Assembly (NCBI GenBank): GCA_000226015.1
Contig: JH153314.1
Span: forward strand, 143,595 to 173,668
DNA length: 30,074 nt
Reading direction: 5' to 3'
From: Mnemiopsis leidyi
Taxonomy: Eukaryota; Ctenophora; Tentaculata; Lobata; Bolinopsidae
Shown here: piece by piece, positions 24,301-29,320 of the stretch
Layout of the letters: every line of letters starts with the position of its first letter
Position numbering within the stretch: the stretch's first letter is position 1
Made by a program: the position numbers and the translations under genes
Notes under the pieces: generated by a model
What the model saw: only the letters and a program-made list of their open reading frames with translations
Database searches by the model: none
Told to the model about the DNA's origin: nothing

Positions 24301-27300
24301 AAGATTTTTGTGATTTGAAATTTGGTATTTTTCGCCTTTTTCATTTGCTGACATACTGCTGTAAATTAAATTAAGATTGTTTAATCAATAAATATAGAGC
24401 TCTATTTGATTAATTTCCATTCCCAGGACTGATCAAGGAGTTTGAGAGTATAGACATGTGCTCAATGTACACCTATAACCATGGTAACGCTCCGGAGAAT
24501 GTACATAAGAACCGTGTCAACGACATCCTACCTTACGACTACAACAGAGTAAAACTAGAGTCAGGTCCAGGCAGCGACTACATCAACGCCAGCTACATTG
24601 ACGGTTACGCGCAGAAGCGCGCATACATCGCCACACAAGGACCCATCGCGGAGACGTTTGTTGCGTTCTGGAAGATGGTGTGGGAACAGCGAACTGCTAC
24701 CATTGTCATGGTAACGCGACTTGTAGAGGACCAGCACATCCTGAAGTGTCACCAGTACTGGCCAAACAGAGGATCTCAGCAGAGGTTTGGAGAACTTACC
24801 GTCTCTGCACTGGACGAAGTTTCTCTACCTGACTTTACAGTTAGGAAGTTCTCTCTTCAGCAGCACTCTCAGCTAAGGGAGGTTGGTACTATTTAGATAT
24901 AGGGCGGCTACTTTATACTCATTCCTTAAATTGTAAAATATTCTTCAGAGTTGCTAAATCATATTTACAATTTTTATTGGTTCGGAATTGCTATATTATA
25001 GCAGAATTATAGCTAAATGCTATTTATCTGAATTATCCATGAAAAACCCGGTATGTGTTATGTCAGTCATTAAGAATAAAACGATGTTCCTATAACTGGT
25101 GTTCTAGATCGTGTCTCCACCAGGTAATACGTGTCTTCACCAGGTAATACAGTTCCAGTTTACTGCTTGGCCTGATCACGGCGTTCCGACCTACGCTACA
25201 GCTACCCTCGCATTCCTCCGCAAAGTTCAACTCACAAACCCTGATCATGCCGGTTAGTTTATCCGAAATTTTGGGTTATTTTTAAGGATTTTCAACAGTT
25301 TAAAAAGTTAATGTTCTTGAGCTTTTTTGATGAAACATTCACTCCAATTCTAAGTCAGTTCTCGATCTTTCTATAATCCCAATAAGACTGACATATCTCA
25401 ATTTTAACTCAAAGTTAACATAACGTAACCATGGCAACTCTAGTAACTAAAGAAACTAACCTCTATCTCAGGACCAGTAGTAGTACTAAATCTTTAAAAC
25501 TTAAAGTTAGCATAACGTAACCATGGTAACTCTAGTAACTGAAGTAACTAAACTCTCCCCCAGGACCAGTAGTAGTACACTGCAGTGCGGGAGTAGGCAG
25601 GACAGGCACGTTTATAGTTGTAGACACCATGTTACGGAGGATTACACGCGAGAGGGACGTAGATGTGTACGGTTGTGTTAGTCTTCTCAGGAGTCAGAGA
25701 ATGCAGATGGTTCAGACTTGGGTACGTCAAATCTGGGGTTCGGAAATTGAAATATTGGGACTTAGGGGTTTGGGATTAAAGTGATTGGTGTTCTATTAAG
25801 ATGTCCAGTCAAGCAAAATCATTGCGCTAATATTCAATAAAATGGAATTTTACCTTTGCACAGTGTGTACAATGTTCCTTTTTTAATATGCAAAGTCTAG
25901 TAACTTACCGTGCTGTGTGTGTCAAACTAACTTAGTAACTAAGTAACTAAGTCATGTCTGTTATCTGACTATAAATATCAACAGGAGCAGTACAAGTTCA
26001 TCTACACGGCTCTGCTAGAAGCTATACACTGCGGTAACACTGAGATGAGACCGTCAGACATTACCAACAGACTGGAGTCTATGAGCGTTATAGACTCTGA
26101 GAACAACAGCTCTGGCATGGAGATTGAGTTCAAGGTACAGCAACAGCTGGGTGTTTTTAGGAGGGTTGCACCACTTTAGTTATGGAACTGTATTTTTGTA
26201 CCTTCATTTCATTATGACAATCGTGGAAGTTTTTAAACCTTGCTTTTAAACCAAATTCCAAACAAGTTTTACAAGCCAAGATTCACAAACATTCAATGAT
26301 TGATAACCCTTCCTTAACATACCTTACTTAATATAACAAACTCAGAAATGATAAGTTAATGAAATTCACAATAATCCCCCTCTCAATAATCCCTCCTCAG
26401 AGACTGACAATTCATTACAAGTACAGTCCAAACCTCTTCACCAGTGCCAACCTACCCGTTAATCACTGCAAAAACAGGTGAACTTTTTTATGAGCAAACT
26501 TAGCTAAATGGAAGAAATAATTTAGAGTTTTAATCTTTTCAGGATGGCTTGAAACTTGCCAATAATTATGAATCGAAGTATTGTACCAAATGAAACGCTC
26601 ATGTTTCAGTCACTGAAACATGAGTGTTTCATTTGGTACAATACTTCGATAATTCATATTTCTTTGCCAATAAGTCTGTTTAAAGATGACTTAACTAACC
26701 GATAATTTTCGGTGATGGTTTTTGGCCAAATATTTATGCATAAATTATCGTCTGGAATAGATTTATTTTTGCTTGTTTTTAATCTATACATTGATATAAC
26801 AAAGACAAAACTACAACCTATCTATACCAGGTACGCGAACGTGTTACCATTTGAAAGTACGCGAGTAAGACTACAACCTGTTGCTGGAAGAGATGGCAGT
26901 GACTACATCAACGCTAGCTACATCACGGGCTACCAGAGCCGCAACGCGTACATAGCAACACAGGGACCCCTGGAGGAGACTGTTCTGGACTTCTGGAGGA
27001 TGATCTGGGAGCAGAATGTAAACACGATCGTCATGTTGACTCAAGTTGTGGAATGTGGGAGACCTGGACTTTCAAAGTGTCACGAGTACTGGCCCTCTGA
27101 TAAACCTCTTGTTCTTTCAAGGTTGGTGGTGATGAAGAGTTTGGACGTGATTTATTTTCCAATACTTATACATAGCTTCAACTTCTCTCCAATACGGTCC
27201 TACTTCCAGTAAATATACTCTACATTTTACCTCACTCTCAGTTACATTCTCAGTAATACTCCAGTATTACTCGAAGTGAAACTCCCATGTACACTCTCAG

Positions 27301-28211
27301 TAACACTTCAGTAACACTCCAGTAACACTTCAGTAACAATCCAGTAACAATCCATATTTCAGCATGTTTATCATCTCACACCGTCAAACGAGCGAGACAC
27401 ACAGCTTTACCCGTCGTGAGCTGGTCCTGACCAACACAGCCACATCAGAAGAGAGGGTTGTCCAGCAGTACCACTTTGACACATGGCCCGAACAAGGACT
27501 ACCGGCTACTGGAGCTATACTGGGTCTTGTCTTCCAAGTTCAGAGTAACCAACGTGTCCAGGAACATGCTCCTGTGGTCGTTCATTGCAGGTTTGTGGAG
27601 CTAGGTTGTTCCTGTTGTTCCTGTTGTTTATGTTGTTCCTGTTGTTCCTGTTGTTCATGTTGTTCATGTTCTTCGTTCTTTCATGTTGCAGGAACTAGGT
27701 TTTATTTATCTTCGGTCCTCTAGTTTCAATTACGTTTTCGTCCACAATTAAAAGATGTTAGACTTTGTAGAATATTTTGTTGTGTTTATATTCTCTGATG
27801 ACTTATAAGCTGGTAAGACTCGATAGACAATGTTTCAAATTCAGTGCTGGAGGCGGCAGGACTGGCGTATTTATCGCCATCTCAACGGCTCTGGAGCGTT
27901 ATCAACAGGAGAAACTCATCGATATCTTTGACCTGGTCAAAAATCTACGTAACCAACGTCCAGCCATGGTAAGAAACTTGTCGGCATATGTCATATTTTC
28001 TAACAAAATTTGATTAGTTCCAAATCAAAAGCCGAAATATTCAACTTTTCTCAAAGTCCAACCCACATTTGAACTTCTCAAGTACAAGCACTTAGCACAC
28101 TCCCTCTCAAACTGTGTATTTCAGGTGCAGACTCTGGAGCAGTACAGGTTTATCTACCAAGTGATGGCGGAGTTCGTGGAGAGTCAGGTGGACAGTGGAG
28201 GCTACTATTGA
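6114..28211 (+). CDS. Lar: Receptor-type protein tyrosine phosphatase, LAR family (5'-incomplete)
   Basis: A type I membrane receptor phosphatase that dephosphorylates tyrosines. In known animals LAR proteins act in cell adhesion, axon guidance and synapse organisation. Exons (start-end): 6114-6255, 8744-8811, 9289-9363, 10358-10510, 10902-11042, 11306-11456, 11687-11775, 12089-12246, 12398-12596, 12777-12924, 13396-13526, 13806-13962, 14947-15050, 15869-15989, 16368-16560, 16951-17067, 17309-17453, 17849-18003, 18226-18367, 18717-18874, 20010-20096, 20290-20367, 20543-20689, 20860-21015, 21260-21395, 21567-21767, 21931-22143, 22413-22493, 22687-22838, 23126-23307, 23543-23698, 23900-24282, 24427-24881, 25144-25252, 25564-25721, 25985-26134, 26401-26477, 26831-27121, 27363-27590, 27845-27968, 28125-28211. 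The lengths sum to one uninterrupted frame of about 2132 residues. LAR identity rests on 8 FN3 repeats, the HPP...ESID wedge, and D1 WPDHGVP plus D2 WPEQG. The first exon starts mid-codon, so the N-terminus is missing. Confidence 0.95.
9364..10357 (+). other. Intron with a GC/CpG-richer block
   Basis: The stretch between Ig1 and Ig2 holds no supported exon. From about 9460 to 9970 the base composition becomes richer in G, C and CpG (for example GCGTAGCGCGCGGCGATGG near 9890), and both strands have short open frames. None has recognisable domains or flanking splice sites in phase. It could be an insertion or an internal regulatory region. Confidence 0.5.
10358..11042 (+). other. Lar: Ig-like domain 2 (exons 10358-10510, 10902-11042)
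   Basis: [10 protein letters not shown] supplies the first Cys, FLHWTKDGK the Trp and [10 protein letters not shown] the second Cys with the D-x-G-x-Y-x-C signature. Both flanking junctions and the internal junction are phase 1. Potential N-glycosylation: NAT in SPVNATVY. Confidence 0.92.
11306..12123 (+). other. Lar: Ig-like domain 3, second Cys missing (exons 11306-11456, 11687-11775, 12089 onward)
   Basis: TTISCSVSG gives the first Cys and FLYWLKG the Trp. The usual D-x-G-x-Y-x-C reads [10 protein letters not shown], so Val replaces the second Cys and the canonical disulfide cannot form. The middle exon ends at 11775 inside a tandem repeat that runs into the intron. The last strand (SSSITVI) comes from the exon starting at 12089. 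Confidence 0.85.
11758..11985. repeat. Tandem repeat (46-50 bp, 5 copies) overlapping an exon end
   Basis: CAAACTACTTTAG-type phrases recur starting near 11762, 11808, 11858, 11904 and 11950, joined by TTTCTCTATCTTATCTTATCTACAG-like spacers. The first copy is the 3' end of the Ig3 exon with its donor (TTTAG|GTTTCT), so both donor-like and acceptor-like (CTACAG) sequences were amplified. Confidence 0.92.
12124..12596 (+). other. Lar: Ig-like domain 4, second Cys missing (exons 12089-12246, 12398-12596)
   Basis: VSLTCVYSG gives the first Cys and YFFWNKND the Trp. The second half keeps [20 protein letters not shown], where the family signature D-A-G-x-Y-x-C has Gly instead of Cys. The intervening intron (12247-12397) joins in phase 0, unlike the phase 1 or 2 junctions of the other Ig domains. 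A long insert ([12 protein letters not shown]) lies in the F-G region. Confidence 0.85.
12650..12776. repeat. Degenerate ACCACC/ATAACAACA repeats in intron
   Basis: ACCACCTCATGACAACAAA, ACCACCCTATAACAACA and ACCACCACATAACAACAAA follow each other just before the acceptor at 12776. Confidence 0.7.
12777..13526 (+). other. Lar: Ig-like domain 5 (exons 12777-12924, 13396-13526)
   Basis: Begins DPPVINVPP, typical of an Ig linker and A strand. TSIKCGYTG gives the first Cys, IEWLYEG the Trp and [16 protein letters not shown] the second Cys with a complete signature. N-glycosylation sequon NVS in PPRNVSL. The intron 12925-13395 has no additional features. Confidence 0.93.
13806..15050 (+). other. 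Lar: Ig-like domain 6 (exons 13806-13962, 14947-15050)
   Basis: VPPEITLGP opens the domain, [21 protein letters not shown] carries Cys and Trp, and [15 protein letters not shown] the second Cys. DVLEIEN and VAVKTVPEKPG align with the end of vertebrate LAR Ig3 and its linker to FN3, so this is the counterpart of the membrane-proximal LAR Ig domain. The roughly 1-kb intron contains an optional microexon (14303-14326). Bases 13967-14120 hold scattered ATCCTACACTAC repeats. Confidence 0.93.
14303..14326 (+). CDS. Lar: In-frame 24-nt microexon, probably alternative
   Basis: An excellent acceptor (CCTCCCCCCAG) and a consensus donor (GTGAGT) enclose 24 nt. Insertion between the Ig6 exons keeps the frame and adds NPQPVYNR (the split Arg is retained), between the C'/D region and strand E (DVLEIEN). 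Without it the junction codes Ser. Vertebrate LAR-type receptors regulate synaptic-partner choice with alternatively spliced mini-exons in their Ig region, so the idea fits the family, though this position need not be homologous. Confidence 0.7.
15038..15240. repeat. Exon end plus donor tandemly repeated four times
   Basis: GTAGCTGTAAAGA|GTAAGTTATTC occurs with donors at 15051, 15111, 15158 and 15205 (spacings 60, 47, 47). The first is the Ig6 exon donor. The 60-nt spacing keeps the frame and has no stop; the 47-nt spacings do not keep it. Confidence 0.95.
15668..15814. repeat. 37-bp tandem repeat, 4 copies
   Basis: Units of GTAAAAGTAAATAATTAAG plus CAGACTAGATAATTGACT recur between the Ig6 and FN3-1 exons. 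Confidence 0.93.
15869..16533 (+). other. Lar: Fibronectin type III domain 1 (exons 15869-15989, 16368-16560)
   Basis: [10 protein letters not shown] and IRLQWEPG mark strands A and B with the conserved Trp. YTVMYR is strand [26 protein letters not shown] carries the conserved Leu, Tyr and the A-N-x-x-G-x-S turn. The inter-exon junction is phase 2. Confidence 0.95.
15982..16100. repeat. Donor-region tandem repeat
   Basis: ATGTACAG|GTAATATTATACATTT at the exon end (donor 15990) recurs as GTACTGGTAATGTTATACATTTT (16036-) and exactly as GTACAGGTAATATTATACATTT (16062-). Use of the later copies would hit an immediate TAA. Further GTACATGTTA repeats follow to about 16165. Confidence 0.85.
16534..17453 (+). 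other. Lar: Fibronectin type III domain 2 (exons 16368-16560, 16951-17067, 17309-17453)
   Basis: [20 protein letters not shown] begins the domain, with AEVSWDQP as strand B. YYLDYQI is strand C and [23 protein letters not shown] the Leu/Tyr/turn signature. The introns interrupting it are phase 0. Confidence 0.95.
17666..17834. repeat. Degenerate 35-38 bp tandem repeat in intron
   Basis: CTACTTTAAATAAGTTTACTT units are repeated about five times before the acceptor at 17848. Confidence 0.85.
17849..18367 (+). other. Lar: Fibronectin type III domain 3 (exons 17849-18003, 18226-18367)
   Basis: [18 protein letters not shown] with the [13 protein letters not shown] pattern typical of LAR FN3 repeats, and [23 protein letters not shown]. 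Two Cys in the C-C' loop (QCTSGDCP) are unusual and may form a local disulfide. Confidence 0.95.
19190..19222 (+). CDS. Possible 33-nt optional exon in FN3-4
   Basis: Between CTTCTACAG and GTAATA lie 33 nt that keep phase 0 and code [11 protein letters not shown] without a stop. GC content is well above the surrounding intron. FN3-4 is complete without it. The insertion would fall in the C-C' loop. Confidence 0.25.
20176..20260. repeat. Two adjacent intronic palindromes
   Basis: GTTACTAAC-GAG-GTTAGTAAC (20176-20196) is followed by a perfect 23-bp inverted repeat. Its arms, 20213-20235 and 20238-20260, begin GGTAACGAGGACTG and end CAGTCCTCGTTACC, with a 2-nt spacer. They lie just upstream of the acceptor at 20289. 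Confidence 0.95.
20338..20973 (+). other. Lar: Fibronectin type III domain 5 (exons 20290-20367, 20543-20689, 20860-21015)
   Basis: [30 protein letters not shown] and [23 protein letters not shown]. Introns are phase 0. Two Cys (HICVKV and GPCAD) lie in strands F and G. Confidence 0.95.
20974..21664 (+). other. Lar: Fibronectin type III domain 6 (exons 20860-21015, 21260-21395, 21567-21767)
   Basis: [35 protein letters not shown] and [17 protein letters not shown]. The PNGEIIGYK pattern is characteristic of LAR FN3 repeats. N-glycosylation sequons NYT and NYS. Confidence 0.94.
21665..22143 (+). other. Lar: Fibronectin type III domain 7 (exons 21567-21767, 21931-22143)
   Basis: [27 protein letters not shown] and [27 protein letters not shown] replaces the usual L-x-x-x-T-x-Y motif. 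A long C-C' loop is rich in Asp. Confidence 0.93.
21816..21912. repeat. CAGTAA/CAACA hexamer-like repeat in intron
   Basis: ACAGTAACAGTAACAACA-type units repeat up to about 20 nt before the acceptor at 21930. Confidence 0.88.
22413..23203 (+). other. Lar: Fibronectin type III domain 8 (exons 22413-22493, 22687-22838, 23126-23307)
   Basis: [53 protein letters not shown]. The repeat is divergent, with a long acidic C' region, but the Trp, Tyr and G-x-G-P-W-S end support the call. Confidence 0.85.
23204..24026 (+). other. Lar: Membrane-proximal ectodomain with furin-type site
   Basis: This region follows FN3-8. It contains [16 protein letters not shown] (23583-23594) fits the R-x-K/R-R furin consensus, and LAR receptors are known to be cut at such a site into a non-covalent two-subunit receptor. 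The [15 protein letters not shown] segment and an acidic [13 protein letters not shown] stretch lead to the membrane. Confidence 0.85.
24027..24095 (+). other. Lar: Transmembrane helix
   Basis: Twenty-three hydrophobic residues ([11 protein letters not shown] then [12 protein letters not shown]) are flanked by Lys/Glu/Asn residues outside and RRQRMKRH inside. The positive-inside rule gives type I topology. Confidence 0.97.
24096..24426 (+). other. Lar: Juxtamembrane segment and wedge start
   Basis: The coding part runs to 24282. [22 protein letters not shown] matches the HPP...L..ND wedge opening of LAR-type D1 and is followed across a phase-1 intron (24283-24426) by LIKEFESID. Several Tyr (EYEP, EPYYTA, VYETL) are possible phosphorylation sites. 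Confidence 0.85.
25111..25150. repeat. 20-bp tandem duplication at a splice acceptor
   Basis: GTGTCTCCACCAGGTAATAC (25111-25130) is repeated as GTGTCTTCACCAGGTAATAC (25131-25150). The second copy holds the true acceptor (25143). Using the first (25123) would add GTA ATA CGT GTC TTC ACC AGG and then TAA, a premature stop. Confidence 0.95.
25411..25578. repeat. Tandem duplication of intron end plus start of the P-loop exon
   Basis: Copy 1 (25411-25486) and copy 2 (25503-25578) are about 90% alike at an offset of 92 bp. They include the acceptor and the first bases of the D1 active-site exon. Copy 2 is functional. Copy 1 (acceptor 25471) codes GPVVVLNL and then TAA, so it is a dead decoy. Confidence 0.95.
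26572..26650. repeat. Near-perfect intronic hairpin, 38-bp arms
   Basis: ATCGAAGTATTGTACCAAAT...CATGTTTCAG, three loop bases, then CTGAAACATG...ATTTGGTACAATACTTCGAT. One mismatch is visible. It lies in the intron between the first two D2 exons. Confidence 0.95.
27296..27352. repeat. CAGTAACACT tandem repeat before an acceptor
   Basis: About six copies of a 10-11 bp unit (CAGTAACACTT, CAGTAACACTC, CAGTAACAATC) end 10 nt before the acceptor at 27362. Each unit carries a CAG. Confidence 0.9.
27601..27672. repeat. TGTTGTTCC repeat just after a D2 donor
   Basis: Repeats of TGTTCC/TGTTCA fill the start of the intron after the D2 P-loop Cys exon (donor 27591). Read through, they give a Cys-rich frame that is not a gene. 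Confidence 0.9.
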
Positions 28212-28215
28212 CTAG
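28209..28215 (+). promoter_or_regulatory. Lar: Candidate programmed stop-codon readthrough signal (TGACTAG)
   Basis: The LAR stop codon TGA is followed by CTA G. UGA-CUA-G is the established efficient readthrough context in animal mRNAs. The downstream frame stays open through a splice junction for 115 codons, which is what a functional extension needs. Confidence 0.65.
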
Positions 28216-28889
28216 CACGCCCCAGGTGAGTTGTCTCCACCATATCTGACTTTCAGTTGGCAGCCTTGAGGAGATTACATAATTGAAAAAAATTACAACA
28301 ATTTACCAGTTCAGCCTGGTGTCAACTGTTGAAATCAACATTTCGTTATAGACATGTTACTGAGATGTTTGATTGAGATACATTAATTTGGCTTAGATTT
28401 TAAGTCGTTGGGAATTGAGACTCTTGTCGCAGTTACTCCCGACCCTCGCAGCTCTAAGCTGAATGTAACCGTAAGAACGTCCGCGTAAGACGGATATAAT
28501 CTCGTCAAAGAGACTCGAACAATGTTCGACGAACATAAACGTTTCACTTTTGCAGTGACGAGTGTTCTGACGATGATCAACTTCAAGACGGTGCCCCCGA
28601 GATTCTCCCCCCTCCTCGGTCGGCCACCCTCAACCGACCCCATTCCTTCGACACGTCACGTGACTGCTCCGTAGCACGTGACACTCTGTCGCGTGATAGG
28701 TCACGTGAGGCTCTCTTGGGCCCACGTGCAGATATCATTGCGCGCCACGCTTCTCACGGTGATCATTTGTTAGTAGATGCCCGTCGCACGGGGACCCTAG
28801 ACTCGGTGCCCTCTGTAGCCCAGAGCGAGCCAATGCCGAGACACGTCAATGACATTTATGAAAACTTGCTGCCTCCCACGTCGAGGTAG
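28212..28889 (+). CDS. Lar: In-frame C-terminal extension after the LAR stop (readthrough)
   Basis: Five codons after TGA (L-A-R-P and a split Ser) end at a consensus donor (CCCCAG|GTGAGT, 28226). A pyrimidine-rich acceptor (CACTTTTGCAG, 28555) opens exon 28556-28889 in the matching phase. It runs 110 codons to TAG (28887-28889). The tail starts acidic (DECSDDDQ), then has ILPPPRSATLNRPHSFD, an SRD/ARD/SRD/SRE repeat, RRTGTL, and ends VNDIYENLLPPTSR. I recognise no domain; it looks disordered, with R-x-x-S/T kinase sites and a Tyr motif. A small alternative is splicing from a phase-2 donor inside exon 28125-28208 that skips TGA (for example TACAG|GTTTAT), but that would delete the D2 C-terminal helix. 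A GAG|GTAGCA donor near 28886 leaves open a further exon. Confidence 0.65.
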
Positions 28890-29320
28890 CATTAACTTTT
28901 ATATTTTTTGCATGCCAAACCGATAATGTAAATCACATTTTTGAGTCTAATAGATTGCCCCACTAGAAATCACAGACAATTATGATTTGACCAGCCCTAT
29001 GCAATACTGATATGGTTTTTTGATGAGATGTTTTACAGAGGCTGATTATTATAATGTCGCTGGAAATCTTTCTTGGTTTTTGATTTAAATCACGGAACGA
29101 CATTTTAAATTCAAATATTAATCTTTATTTTTTATCTCACTGATGATTGATTAATACTAAATACTTTGGCAAGATATAAAAATGTTTTTAGGCATCTCAA
29201 TTTCTCAAAATTTATCATACAAGGTCATTTTGTTTGCTAGTTTCTATCTAATGCTTTTATTTATGGCTAAGACCTGACTTAAGGAAATGGAGCTTTAATA
29301 AAAGCAATGTTTGAACGCAT
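28890..29320 (+). other. Probable 3' UTR
   Basis: AT-rich sequence with no open frame or exon follows the extension stop. It probably contains the transcript end. Confidence 0.45.
29297..29302 (+). terminator. Possible poly(A) signal AATAAA
   Basis: A consensus AATAAA lies about 410 nt after the extension stop, with GT-containing sequence downstream. It is the first consensus hexamer I see after the coding region. Confidence 0.4.

Larger units (their letters stand above)
24427..26134 (+). other. Lar: Phosphatase domain D1 (membrane-proximal, catalytic)
   Basis: Exons 24427-24881, 25144-25252, 25564-25721 and 25985-26134. Seen in order: KNRV pTyr-loop (24507-24518), [32 protein letters not shown], the WPD loop WPDHGVP (25168-), the P-loop [10 protein letters not shown] with nucleophile Cys at 25581-25583, and the Q-loop QTWEQY. 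Cys, Arg, general-acid Asp and Gln are all present, so catalysis is expected. Odd: the pTyr-recognition Tyr of KNRY is Val, and the Q-loop reads QTWEQ where QTEDQ is usual. Confidence 0.95.
26401..28211 (+). other. Lar: Phosphatase domain D2 (distal, probably regulatory)
   Basis: Exons 26401-26477, 26831-27121, 27363-27590, 27845-27968 and 28125-28211. Seen: [50 protein letters not shown] (27484-), [10 protein letters not shown] with Cys at 27586-27588, and the C-terminal [14 protein letters not shown], with Glu for the general-acid Asp, is the known hallmark of LAR D2. Vertebrate and fly LAR D2 also have Leu for Tyr in KNRY, but here the Tyr is kept. The P-loop Val is Gly. An intron falls directly after the P-loop Cys codon. 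Ends SGGYY, close to the usual LAR C-terminus. Confidence 0.95.

Noticed and set aside
25472-25498. Extra exon in D1
   Set aside because: It is the dead duplicate of the next exon's start and stops after eight codons; kept as a finding, not as a coding exon.
27241-27360. CRISPR-like array of CAGTAACACT units
   Set aside because: Units are about 10 bp, directly abutting and intronic in an animal gene; a simple tandem repeat.
27591-27723. Cys-rich frame (CSCC repeats) after the D2 active-site exon
   Set aside because: It is intron sequence: a TGTTCC repeat downstream of a donor whose phase matches the true next exon.
28209-28211. Selenocysteine decoding of the TGA
   Set aside because: No convincing SECIS stem-loop seen by eye, no selenoprotein precedent in LAR, and the CTAG context favours simple readthrough. 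A SECIS search would settle it.
28556-28889. First exon of a second gene
   Set aside because: It begins at a strong acceptor with no start Met, and its phase fits the upstream donor exactly.
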